Of a DNA stretch of 64,000 bases, positions 16,847 through 25,266 are shown one piece after another; within the stretch, counting starts at the first letter, position 1; each line of letters opens with the position of its first letter. Location: positions 1 through 64,000 of the forward strand of contig JAFTYP010000023.1 of assembly GCA_017461345.1 (NCBI GenBank). The letters run 5' to 3'. The translations under genes and the position numbers were made by a program. A model generated the notes under the pieces. That model was not told the DNA's origin. It saw only the letters and a program-made list of their open reading frames with translations, and made no database searches. The DNA comes from Bacteroidaceae bacterium (GTDB taxonomy: Bacteria > Bacteroidota > Bacteroidia > Bacteroidales > Bacteroidaceae).

Positions 16847-17857
16847 TTACTTGATGTTGCCTACGCTGATGAGGTATTCTGCTATCTGTACGGCGTTGAG
16901 GGCTGCTCCTTTTTTTATCTGGTCGCTAACGAGCCAGAAGGTGATGCCGTTGGGGTTGGCAAGGTCTTTGCGGATGCGTCCAACGAAGACGTCGTCGCAG
17001 TTTTCGTGGAAGAGTGGCATGGGGTATTTCTTCTCTTCGGGGCAGTCTTCGAGTGCGAGTCCTTGTCCGTTGCGTACGGCTTCTCTGAACTCTTCGACGC
17101 TGACGGGGCGTTCTGTTTCTGCCCATACGCATTCGCTGTGGCAGCGAAGTGAGGGTACACGGACGCACATGGCACTGACCTGGCAGTCGGTGTGCATGAT
17201 TTTCTTGGTCTCGTTGTACATCTTCATTTCCTCTTTTGTATAGCCGTTGTCGCAGAAGACGTCAATCTGTGGTATGACGTTGAAGGCGAGTTGATAGGCG
17301 AACTTCTCGACGGTTGGCTTTTCGCCGGCAAGCACTTGGCGTGATTGTTCGAAGAGTTCTGCCATTGCTGCTGCTCCTGCTCCGCTGGCGGCCTGATAAC
17401 TGGAGACGTGTACGCGCTTGATGTGCGAGAGGTTTTCCAGTGCCTGCAGTGCTACTACCATCATGATGGTGGTGCAGTTGGGGTTGGCTATGATGCCACG
17501 TGGGCGGTTGAGTGCGTCTGCGGCATTGCATTCGGGCACTACGAGGGGTACGTCTTCGTCCATGCGGAACGCGCTGGAGTTGTCTATCATTACGGCTCCG
17601 TGCTTGGTGATGGTTTCGGCAAATTCCTTGCTTGTGCCGCCGCCGGCGCTTGTGAAGGCAATATCTACGCCTTTGAAGTCGTCGTTATGCTGCAGGAGTT
17701 TTACTTCTATTTCTTTTCCTCGGAAGGTGTATTTTCTTCCTGCGCTGCGTTCGCTGCCGAACAGGAGCAGTTCGTCGATGGGAAAATTTCTCTCGTCCAG
17801 TACTCGCAGGAACTCTTGTCCTACGGCACCGCTTGCGCCTACTATTGCTACTTTCAT
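16847..17857 (-). CDS. asd: Aspartate-semialdehyde dehydrogenase
   Basis: 336 residues. Reduces aspartyl-phosphate to aspartate semialdehyde in the lysine, threonine, methionine and diaminopimelate pathways. The NADP-binding start [16 protein letters not shown], the active-site Cys128 in ANPNCTT and the later [11 protein letters not shown] with the catalytic His region are all present. The frame continues to a TTG at 17884, but that stretch encodes a GC-rich intergenic repeat, so the ATG at 17857 is preferred. Confidence 0.96.
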   Translation of the reverse strand: MKVAIVGASGAVGQEFLRVLDERNFPIDELLLFGSERSAGRKYTFRGKEIEVKLLQHNDDFKGVDIAFTSAGGGTSKEFAETITKHGAVMIDNSSAFRMDEDVPLVVPECNAADALNRPRGIIANPNCTTIMMVVALQALENLSHIKRVHVSSYQAASGAGAAAMAELFEQSRQVLAGEKPTVEKFAYQLAFNVIPQIDVFCDNGYTKEEMKMYNETKKIMHTDCQVSAMCVRVPSLRCHSECVWAETERPVSVEEFREAVRNGQGLALEDCPEEKKYPMPLFHENCDDVFVGRIRKDLANPNGITFWLVSDQIKKGAALNAVQIAEYLISVGNIK

Positions 17858-17859
17858 AA

Positions 17860-17893
17860 AGCCTCCTCCAAGCCTCCCCCTCAAGGGAGAGGT
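17860..17893. repeat. GC-rich repeat in the asd leader
   Basis: CCTCCCCCTCAAGGGAGAGG, related to 10868-10892 and 12187-12232. It lies between the asd promoter and its ATG, so it would be a leader hairpin. Confidence 0.55.
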
Positions 17894-17929
17894 TGTTGTT
17901 ATTTTAATGTTAATGGTTTATTGCGCCTG

Positions 17930-17937
17930 CAAAGTTA
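17930..17937 (-). promoter_or_regulatory. Probable asd promoter (-7 box)
   Basis: TAACTTTG on the minus strand. No TTTG at the proper distance is seen, so only the downstream element supports it. Confidence 0.5.
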
Positions 17938-18021
17938 CAAAAAAAGTTTAGAGTAGATTGTTTGGAGTGAGGAGATTTTGTGTTTGTTGTGTGTTTTTGA
18001 TAAATGTCAAATGTGTAGTCG

Positions 18022-18109
18022 GAAAACTATACGTGTTAAGTCGGCAAACTTAACGTGTATACTTTGCAAACTTAACGTGTTTAGTTGACCGATTTAACGT
18101 GTATGGTTT
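18022..18109. repeat. 22-bp tandem array, locus C
   Basis: Units at 18022-18043, 18044-18065, 18066-18087 and 18088-18109. The second and third start GCAAACTTAACGTGT. The array lies in the 447-base divergent region between asd (-) and the antiporter-protease gene (+). The rest of that region holds only the two promoters and AT/GT-rich sequence. Confidence 0.88.
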
Positions 18110-18267
18110 TCTGTTTTCTTTCGGATGGTTTTGTCGTGGGCTGTAGTGGTTTGTTTTTCAGGCTGTTTTGTTCGGTCTGTTCTGTTGTGTGTTGTGTTTT
18201 TGCGTGATAGTGTTTGTGTGTGGGAAAAAAGTTGAAAGCGGAAGTCGGAATGTTGAAAGATTTTTTG

Positions 18268-18275
18268 TATCTTTG
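18268..18275 (+). promoter_or_regulatory. Probable promoter (-7 box) of the antiporter-protease gene
   Basis: TATCTTTG, 30 bases before the ATG at 18306. No TTTG at the expected distance is seen. It argues against any start upstream of 18275. Confidence 0.5.
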
Positions 18276-18305
18276 CTCCCGATTTATACGTTTTACAGTC
18301 ATCGA

Positions 18306-21300
18306 ATGGTGCTTCTCAGTACGTTTTTATGTTTGGCGCAAGCCCAAGTGCAGCAGTCTATGTTGGCTTCGGCTCTGATTACCGACCCTACGTGGGTTTT
18401 CTCGGTAGTGTTGGGCATCATTCTGTTTGCTCCGCTGCTGCTTCGGCCGCTGCGTATTCCTCCCGTCATTGTGCTCATTCTGTCGGGTATTCTTATTGGT
18501 CCTTATGGATTCAACCTTTTGGCACACGACCGTTCGTTTGAACTTTTTGGGCAGGTAGGCATATATTATATAATGTTTCTTGCCGGTCTGGAACTGGAGA
18601 TGGGCAGTGTGGAACAGTATGGACGCGACGGTCTTCGCTTTGGCTTCCTCACTTTTGCCATTCCTTTTGTGATAGGCATTGCCTCGAGCATGCTGTTGCT
18701 CGACTTCAGTTTGCCAACGAGCATCCTGCTTGCCTGCATCTATGCCAGCCATACGCTCGTTACCTATCCCATAGTCGGACGTTATGGTTTGAGCCGACAT
18801 CGCACGGTCGTCGTCACGGTTGTTGCTACGGCTTTTGCCCTTTTTGCAGCCTTGCTTGTCCTGGCTTTGGTCATCGATGGGCAAAACCCCGACACGTCGT
18901 GGTTCACCTGGCTGTTCTTCGGCTTGAAATGTGTGTCTTACATAGCCTTCGTCATCCTTGTGTTCCCCCGTATAGGCCGTTGGTTCATGCGTCGCTACGA
19001 CGACAGTGTCATGCAATATATCTTTGTGCTGTTGCTCGTCTTTCTCAGTGCATCGCTTGCCAAACTGGTGGGTCTGGAAGGACTTCTCGGTGCTTTCCTT
19101 GCCGGCTTGATAGTCAACCGGCTCATACCGAAGACGAGTCCTCTGATGACACGTCTCGAGTTCGTAGGAAATGCCCTGTTCATTCCGTATTTCCTGATAG
19201 GCGTAGGCATGATAATCGACCTCGGTATCCTCGTCCGGCATCCCGAAGCACTTTGGGTTGTTGCCGTCATGGTGCTGACCGGAGCCTTGACCAAGTGGCT
19301 CGCCTCTGCAATAATGGCATGGACAATGGGCGAGAGTCGTCACAGCATGTGGCTCATGTTTGGCCTGACCAACGCACATGCCGCCGGTGCTCTTGCCATT
19401 GTGACCATAGGCACAGCACCCGAAGTGCAACTCATGAACGACAAGGTCTTGGGCGGCACCGTCATGCTCATCCTCTTCAGTTGCCTCATCAGCGGCTTTG
19501 CCACAAGCCATGGTGCCAAGCAACTTGCCCTGAGCGATACGTCGCTCGAAGACAACCGAGGCTCCTATCACGGCAAGTGTCTCATCACGTACAGCCAGGA
19601 AGACAACGTCGATGTGATGACACAACTTGCCATACTTATCCGTAATCCCTTCATCCCCGACAACCTTATGGGACTTGCCGTGGCCTATGCCGGAAGCGAC
19701 AACGACGGTGTAGAGATGCACCGACGAGGACGTATCCTGCTCGAAAAGGCACAGATGATAGCCGCTGCGGCAGATGTTCCCATGGCTACACTCAACCGTA
19801 TGAGCACCAACATTGCAGGTGGCATACTCCATACGATGAATGAATATGACTGCGGTGAGGTAATCATGTGCCTCAACGACCGCACCACCGGTATGGCAAA
19901 GTCTTCGTTGGGTACCGTCATCGATAACGTTGTGGGAGGAACCCACCGCGAGGTGATGGCTGTTCGCAGCATTGTACCGCCGGGAACAATCAGGAGGGTG
20001 ATTGTTGCTGTGCCACAGAAAGCAGAATACGAAGTAGGGTTCTACAAATGGCTGGAACATATTTGCCGAATAGGAGAAGAACTCGATTGCCATCTGGAAT
20101 ACCATGCACATGCCGAGACCTTACCTTATATAAAAGGTTATATGGAACAAAAGCACAGCCATGTGCGCTCGCATTATAACGAAATGAACCGCTGGATGCA
20201 GTTCCTCAATCTGCGCAATGATATGGGACTCGACAGCATGCTGGTTGCCGTAACGGCAAGGCCGGGCTTCATCTCCTATCAGAACAAGTTCGAGGAACTG
20301 CCATTGCTCATCCACCGTTACTTCAGCAATACGAATGTGATGCTGCTTTTCCCCGACCAATGGGGAGAACCACAGGAAAGCATCTCTGTCTTTATGCCTA
20401 ACGGTACTGCTGTGCAAAGGCAACCACGCTCCATTGGCGACTGGTTGCGCCACAAGTTTCTGACAGCACGCCGTTCTGCCCTGATGCTGTTCCTCCTGCT
20501 GCTTCCCTGCTTTTCTCTCTACTCTACAGCACAACGTCCTCGCTTCGACAAGATGTCGCCAATGGTAAGACTTCAGGTCCTTTCCAATTCCTCCTCGAAG
20601 GTGCAAGGCAAAGAACACCGTCGGGTTGCATTGCAAGGCTGGGGCGAGAGAATGCTCACGCTCGTGCAAACCACCAACGAAGATGTGCTACGTGCCTATG
20701 GTTGCCACAGTTATGCACATTGGGGAGACATCCATGCTGTGTCTGTCCCGAAGTCGGAATTGGCAGCCCTTTCGCTTCGTCCGGAGGTTTTGCGCATAGA
20801 AAGCGGCAGAGTGTGTGATGCCCATATCGATACGTCTGCCATCATCACCCGCTCGGCACCGTTACGCGAAGCAACACCTTATCGTTCTGCATACACGGGA
20901 AGAGGCGTTGTGGTGGGCATTATGGACATCGGTTTCGATTTGACGAACCCTACTTTCTACAGTCGTGACCTCGGCACATATCGTGTCCGTTCTTTCTGGG
21001 ATATGCTCGATTACGACGGAGAAAGCGAACAGGAGATGCCTATAGGAGCGGCTTACACTTCGAGTGCAAGTGTTTTGCAGAAGGCCCATTCCTCCGATAG
21101 CCGTCTGCAATACCACGGAACTCATACGGCCAGCACTGCAGCCGGTAGCGGATATGACTCTCCTTATGTGGGCATGGCACCCGATGCAGACATCTGCCTG
21201 GTGTCTAATTGTGTCTCTTCCGACAAGGAAATGGTTCCAGACTCTTTGTGGGATTTCTATGGTCCTGTTGTCGATCTGCTCGGTTTTGAATACATCTTCC

Positions 21301-22562
21301 GCTATGCCGACAAGGTGGGGAAACCCTGCGTGGCAAGTTTCAGCGAAGGTTCTCACGAGGACCTTTGGGGCGAGGCACAACTCTATAGTATTGTTCTCGA
21401 CAGCCTGGTTCGCCCCGGACGCCTTATATGTGCGTCGGCAGGCAACCAACATCTCTATGGCACATACATGCATAAACCCACAGGGAAAGAACGTATTGCA
21501 TCGCTTATCCAACCTACAGGAAACACAACTTACATGATGTTGCGCAGTCGGGGCGATTTCAAGATTCATATGGACTTTATGGCTTCGCCAACATTGCTGC
21601 ATAGAAGTTATGAGATGCCGGTTGGCGATATCCTTGCTGCCGAGGACAGTCTTCTTGTTGATACTATTACAGCAGGCAGTCTGACATACGAACTCATCTT
21701 CGGTGCCTATCCTTGTTGTTATGATTCTACTCAACTTGTGACCGATGTTGTCATCAACAAGATTGGAAAAGGCCTTATTCTCACCGTGCAGATGGGCATA
21801 GGTGTGAGTGGCTCGGCTTCGGAGGTGGAGGTCTTTCAGCAAATAGGTTATCTCGCAAGCCAGCCGGAATATCCCAATTATCCGGATGCCCAATCAAGTC
21901 ACAATATTCATTATCCGGCTTCCGACCCCAGTGTTATATGCGTAGGAGCGACTTCCTACAAGACCGGCTTCTATAACTTCGATGGCATATGGCAATCGAG
22001 AGACAGAGGCACGAATGGTGTAGTGGCAACATATAGCAGTCGTGGTCCTACACTTTTGGGTAACATAAAACCCGATGTTGTTGCTCCGGGTACGAATATA
22101 GCAGCGGCGTTCAACAGTTATTATGTAGAGATGAATCCCGATTATAATACTTCGGAACACGATGTTGCCCGTTATTCGTTCAAGGGAAGGGACTATGCCT
22201 GGGGCATGGAGTCTGGCACAAGTATGTCGTGCCCCATGGTGGCTGGCATTATAGCGCAATGGATGGAGGCTGTGCCAACGTTGTCGCGTGAGCAGGTGCT
22301 TGAGGTTTTTCAGGCCACTTGCCGTCGTCCGGATTCGTCGCTGACGTATCCCAACAACGATTATGGCTATGGTGAGATCGATGCAGAGGCCGGTTTGAAT
22401 TATCTGCTCTCGAACTACGACGGCCTTTCTGCTGTTCCTTCTTCGAATAAGCAGCACGGGATATACGACCTGCAGGGCAGGAGAGTGGAGCGCCCATCGA
22501 AAGGAATATATATTATTGCAGATGAAAAGGGAACCCGAAGGAAGGTTTTCCTGAACGAATAA
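18306..22562 (+). CDS. CPA2 (Kef-type) cation/proton antiporter fused in frame to a subtilisin-like (S8) protease
   Basis: 1418 residues from the ATG at 18306. Residues about 15-415 are a cation:proton antiporter membrane domain (IPPVIVLILSGILIGPYG, YIMFLAGLELEMG, LEGLLGAFLAGLIVNRL). Residues about 430-715 resemble two cytoplasmic universal-stress-like domains. Then RRSALMLFLLLLPCFSLYS (about 721-740) looks exactly like a signal peptide with cleavage after STAQ. A serine protease follows with Asp in GIMDIGFD, His in YHGTHTAST and Ser in GTSMSCPMVAG, and an IYDLQGRRV...KGIYII tail. Two separate genes would be expected; the protease could start on its own at the ATG at 20484 (692 residues) or at a TTG just before RHKF. 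Loss of a stop, a base error or a real fusion are all possible. Both domain calls are firm. Confidence 0.85.
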   Translation: MVLLSTFLCLAQAQVQQSMLASALITDPTWVFSVVLGIILFAPLLLRPLRIPPVIVLILSGILIGPYGFNLLAHDRSFELFGQVGIYYIMFLAGLELEMGSVEQYGRDGLRFGFLTFAIPFVIGIASSMLLLDFSLPTSILLACIYASHTLVTYPIVGRYGLSRHRTVVVTVVATAFALFAALLVLALVIDGQNPDTSWFTWLFFGLKCVSYIAFVILVFPRIGRWFMRRYDDSVMQYIFVLLLVFLSASLAKLVGLEGLLGAFLAGLIVNRLIPKTSPLMTRLEFVGNALFIPYFLIGVGMIIDLGILVRHPEALWVVAVMVLTGALTKWLASAIMAWTMGESRHSMWLMFGLTNAHAAGALAIVTIGTAPEVQLMNDKVLGGTVMLILFSCLISGFATSHGAKQLALSDTSLEDNRGSYHGKCLITYSQEDNVDVMTQLAILIRNPFIPDNLMGLAVAYAGSDNDGVEMHRRGRILLEKAQMIAAAADVPMATLNRMSTNIAGGILHTMNEYDCGEVIMCLNDRTTGMAKSSLGTVIDNVVGGTHREVMAVRSIVPPGTIRRVIVAVPQKAEYEVGFYKWLEHICRIGEELDCHLEYHAHAETLPYIKGYMEQKHSHVRSHYNEMNRWMQFLNLRNDMGLDSMLVAVTARPGFISYQNKFEELPLLIHRYFSNTNVMLLFPDQWGEPQESISVFMPNGTAVQRQPRSIGDWLRHKFLTARRSALMLFLLLLPCFSLYSTAQRPRFDKMSPMVRLQVLSNSSSKVQGKEHRRVALQGWGERMLTLVQTTNEDVLRAYGCHSYAHWGDIHAVSVPKSELAALSLRPEVLRIESGRVCDAHIDTSAIITRSAPLREATPYRSAYTGRGVVVGIMDIGFDLTNPTFYSRDLGTYRVRSFWDMLDYDGESEQEMPIGAAYTSSASVLQKAHSSDSRLQYHGTHTASTAAGSGYDSPYVGMAPDADICLVSNCVSSDKEMVPDSLWDFYGPVVDLLGFEYIFRYADKVGKPCVASFSEGSHEDLWGEAQLYSIVLDSLVRPGRLICASAGNQHLYGTYMHKPTGKERIASLIQPTGNTTYMMLRSRGDFKIHMDFMASPTLLHRSYEMPVGDILAAEDSLLVDTITAGSLTYELIFGAYPCCYDSTQLVTDVVINKIGKGLILTVQMGIGVSGSASEVEVFQQIGYLASQPEYPNYPDAQSSHNIHYPASDPSVICVGATSYKTGFYNFDGIWQSRDRGTNGVVATYSSRGPTLLGNIKPDVVAPGTNIAAAFNSYYVEMNPDYNTSEHDVARYSFKGRDYAWGMESGTSMSCPMVAGIIAQWMEAVPTLSREQVLEVFQATCRRPDSSLTYPNNDYGYGEIDAEAGLNYLLSNYDGLSAVPSSNKQHGIYDLQGRRVERPSKGIYIIADEKGTRRKVFLNE

Positions 22563-22586
22563 TGTTACATATAGGAATTGACGAAC

Positions 22587-23258
22587 ATGATAAAGATTCG
22601 TGGCATAAAGAAGAGTTTCGGCAGTCTTGAGGTGCTAAAGGGTATTGATCTCGACATCGAACGTGGCAAGGTGATAAGCATTGTCGGCCCAAGTGGTGCG
22701 GGAAAGACAACGCTGCTGCAGATTATGGGTACTCTTGACGAGGCCGACAGCGGCAGTGTGATTATCGATGGAGTTGATGTTATGAAGTTGAGTGATGCCA
22801 AACGCTCGGCTTTCCGCAATAAGCACATGGGTTTTGTTTTCCAGTTTCATCAGTTGCTACCGGAGTTCACGGCTTTGGAGAATGTGATGATGCCTGCTCT
22901 CATTGGTGGGGTCCCCAAGCGTGTTGCACGACAGAGGGCTGAGGAACTGCTTGGCTTCATGGGGCTTACGGACCGCTCTTCGCACAAGCCTAACGAACTT
23001 TCGGGTGGCGAGAAGCAGAGAGTTGCTGTTGCAAGAGCCCTTGTGTGCAAGCCGGATGTGATTTTTGCCGACGAGCCCAGTGGGTCGCTCGATACGCAGA
23101 ACAAGCAGGAACTCCATCGCCTTTTCTTCGATTTGCGAGACAAGATGGGGCAGACCTTCGTTATTGTTACGCACGACGAACAACTGGCTTCTCTTGCCGA
23201 TTGCAAGATTTCCATGAAGGACGGACGCATTACGGATATTACAGAAAGCGAATCGTAG
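22587..23258 (+). CDS. ABC transporter ATP-binding protein, LolD type
   Basis: 223 residues. Walker [11 protein letters not shown]-loop [16 protein letters not shown], signature LSGGEKQR, Walker B VIFADEP and H-loop VTHD are all intact. Closest in pattern to LolD, the ATPase of lipoprotein release to the outer membrane, and to MacB-type ATPases. No permease gene is adjacent, so the partner is unknown. The ATG at 22587 gives the family start [12 protein letters not shown]; an upstream TTG at 22578 is less likely. It lies 24 bases after the antiporter-protease frame and is probably co-transcribed. Confidence 0.92.
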   Translation: MIKIRGIKKSFGSLEVLKGIDLDIERGKVISIVGPSGAGKTTLLQIMGTLDEADSGSVIIDGVDVMKLSDAKRSAFRNKHMGFVFQFHQLLPEFTALENVMMPALIGGVPKRVARQRAEELLGFMGLTDRSSHKPNELSGGEKQRVAVARALVCKPDVIFADEPSGSLDTQNKQELHRLFFDLRDKMGQTFVIVTHDEQLASLADCKISMKDGRITDITESES

Positions 23259-23324
23259 GGCGACGAAGTCGTAGGTTGGCATCTCTTTGGTTGCCAAACT
23301 CTTACGAATCCCTATATCACAATA

Positions 23325-23414
23325 AAAAACATCTACTGTTAAGTTTGCCACAAAGGCGTGCCAAGTCGGGCATTTAGACGTGCCTTCTCGGCCAACTTAA
23401 CAGTAGATGTTTTT
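23325..23414. repeat. 22-bp array, locus H, inside a perfect 21-bp stem
   Basis: Arms 23325-23345 and 23394-23414 are exact reverse complements; the right arm ends in TTTTT, so it can work as a terminator for lolD. Between and overlapping them are 22-bp units at 23341-23362, 23363-23384 and 23385-23406, with AAGTTTGCC or GGCCAACTT spacers but other cores. It lies between convergent genes. Confidence 0.75.
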
Positions 23415-23446
23415 CTGTTATGTGTGGGGCGTTTGACTCTTCGGAA

Positions 23447-25264
23447 CTATTTCAGGGCAATTTTCTTTCCGCCTCTGATGCAGATACCTTGAAAGTCTCT
23501 GGTGTTTTCCACTTTCCGCCCGAGGAGGTCGTATGTGGTGTCCGTTGAATTCGGGTGGGAGGTTGGCGGGGTAATGGCGTCGTCTATTGGCGGTGCAATG
23601 AGGTATAGCGGAACCCATGTGGCAGGTTTCGCCGGCAAAGCATCGGGTATGCGTTCCATTATTTGCTGCGTGCCGTCGCCCGTAATGGTTTCAAGATTTA
23701 TGCCAAGTTTCTTTTCTGTCGGTGCTTCGGCAAGTCCGATGGAGGCCCAGGGTATTGCTATTTCAATCCGATAATAGGCTGGCACAACTTTCCCTACGCA
23801 TTGTATGTCGGACAAGGTTGCCTCTGTCCAGTCTTTACCGTTGCCACGGAATGTCTTAAGCGTGCCGTTGGGCAATATGTTGAAACGGTAAGACGTCGGC
23901 ATGGGAACATCGGTGTTTGCATATTTGCTCTCCAAATACAGCACGATGCCGTCGGGGAACGGTTCTTCTGATTTGGCATAACGCCGATAGACAATGCAGG
24001 ACATATAGAGCGCATCGCTGTCGTATGCAAAGTCTGTATAGGAGAATGTGCCCGTTTCGTTGCCCATCGGGATTTGTTGCCCCTGGGAATTGTAATAGGA
24101 GTCTTCGGAAGAAAACAGCCCGTCTATTACGGGTTTTGCATATGGCGCATGGAATTGTTTCATGGGATAACCTTTTACCATCGCCACCTTCCCGTCCAAT
24201 CCGCCTACTGCAACAACAATGCCAGTGTCGATGACTGCCAGAGAGTTCCACCAACTGTTTTTCGTTGTACCTTGATAGAACGGCTTCGACATCGCTTTGA
24301 AGTCTTTTGCCTGCTTGTTTCCAACATAAACGAACATCTTCATGTTGTCGCTTTCACCGTATCTGGACTGGTGCGACAGGACAGTTTCGCCATTTGGCAA
24401 AACACGCAGATATGGTGCGCCGCCCTTGCATACAGGAGAGTAACTGTGGTTAATGCTGCGGTGGCGCATCGTACTCGTGCCATTTACGAAGGAATTGTTC
24501 TTCCAGTTGCTGCTAAGCGGAGTGCGAACCGTTGTGGGAACAAAGTCGCCCACACCGTTCCAGCCGTTGTCCTCGATGGCAACAACAATGTTACGCTCGT
24601 CGCTGAGGAGCACCGGCACCGGCATGCCGTCACGGAAACCGCTCCGGTACGAAATGCGTTGAGGCGTGGTCCAAGTTAGCCCGCCATCGAAACTTCGGCA
24701 GAGAGAAATCTGCTGTTCGCCTGTCGTTGTGTAAGGACTCTCGTCGGCAAAATACAGTTGCAACTCACCACTTGGCAGTTCAAGGAACGATGGTTCCCAA
24801 CATCCATTCTCGAAAGTGTAGTCGGCATCATAAACAAAGATTTCGTCCGACCATGTTCTTCCGCCATTCGTACTACGGCGCAATCGGATGCCGAAACGAC
24901 GGTCTTCAGTGTATGGCTCTGATGGACGAGGATTGTATGCAACCAGAATAGTTCCATCGGAGAGTTGGACAAGGTCCGGCACACAGTTGGGCGTGTTGTT
25001 CACATTCGGTGCAATTAAGGTAGGCGAGGACCACATCCTGCCTTGATTGGTAGAGAAACAGACCTTGATGCCACCGCTTTCGCAACAAGCCATTAGCCGT
25101 CCGTCGTTTAACTCAATAAGCCTTCCGTATCCTCCTCCATTAAATATGGTTACCGGTGTACGTGCATCCCAAAAGATGCGGCTGCTGGTATAACGAGCCA
25201 TCGAAGCAGCCGTGAGATGCAGACACAGGCATAAGAAAACGAATTGTAGAAAAAAACGTTTCAT
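23447..25264 (-). CDS. Exported sialidase-fold (Asp-box beta-propeller) glycosidase-like protein with CBM9-like domain
   Basis: 605 residues with a signal peptide. Three Asp-boxes at residues 71-80 (STNQGRMW), 131-140 (STNGGRTW) and 191-200 (SFDGGLTW), spaced by exactly 60, mark a six-bladed BNR propeller as in exo-sialidases and related glycosidases. Residues about 395-545 resemble the CBM9/DOMON-like sugar-binding domain (PVIDGLFSSEDSYY, IEIAIPWASIGL). The tail YDLLGRKV...GGKKIALK resembles the sorting tail of its neighbours. The sialidase Arg triad could not be assigned with certainty, so the substrate is open. It is the last gene of an operon with two M6 proteases; only 2 bases separate it from the preceding gene. 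Confidence 0.82.
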   Translation of the reverse strand: MKRFFLQFVFLCLCLHLTAASMARYTSSRIFWDARTPVTIFNGGGYGRLIELNDGRLMACCESGGIKVCFSTNQGRMWSSPTLIAPNVNNTPNCVPDLVQLSDGTILVAYNPRPSEPYTEDRRFGIRLRRSTNGGRTWSDEIFVYDADYTFENGCWEPSFLELPSGELQLYFADESPYTTTGEQQISLCRSFDGGLTWTTPQRISYRSGFRDGMPVPVLLSDERNIVVAIEDNGWNGVGDFVPTTVRTPLSSNWKNNSFVNGTSTMRHRSINHSYSPVCKGGAPYLRVLPNGETVLSHQSRYGESDNMKMFVYVGNKQAKDFKAMSKPFYQGTTKNSWWNSLAVIDTGIVVAVGGLDGKVAMVKGYPMKQFHAPYAKPVIDGLFSSEDSYYNSQGQQIPMGNETGTFSYTDFAYDSDALYMSCIVYRRYAKSEEPFPDGIVLYLESKYANTDVPMPTSYRFNILPNGTLKTFRGNGKDWTEATLSDIQCVGKVVPAYYRIEIAIPWASIGLAEAPTEKKLGINLETITGDGTQQIMERIPDALPAKPATWVPLYLIAPPIDDAITPPTSHPNSTDTTYDLLGRKVENTRDFQGICIRGGKKIALK

Positions 25265-25266
25265 GA

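Noticed and set aside
17858..17884. Upstream TTG start for asd
   Set aside because: It would translate a GC-rich intergenic repeat (RGRLGGGF) ahead of a perfect family start.
18168..18305. Longer N-terminus for the antiporter
   Set aside because: It would start upstream of the TATCTTTG box at 18268-18275, and the extra residues do not resemble the family.
18327..20111. 594-codon open frame on the minus strand
   Set aside because: It lies entirely opposite the antiporter, which has clear family motifs. The antisense product is low-complexity and His/Gln-rich with no domain.
20862..21893. 343-codon open frame on the minus strand
   Set aside because: Antisense of the S8 protease, whose catalytic triad is intact on the plus strand.
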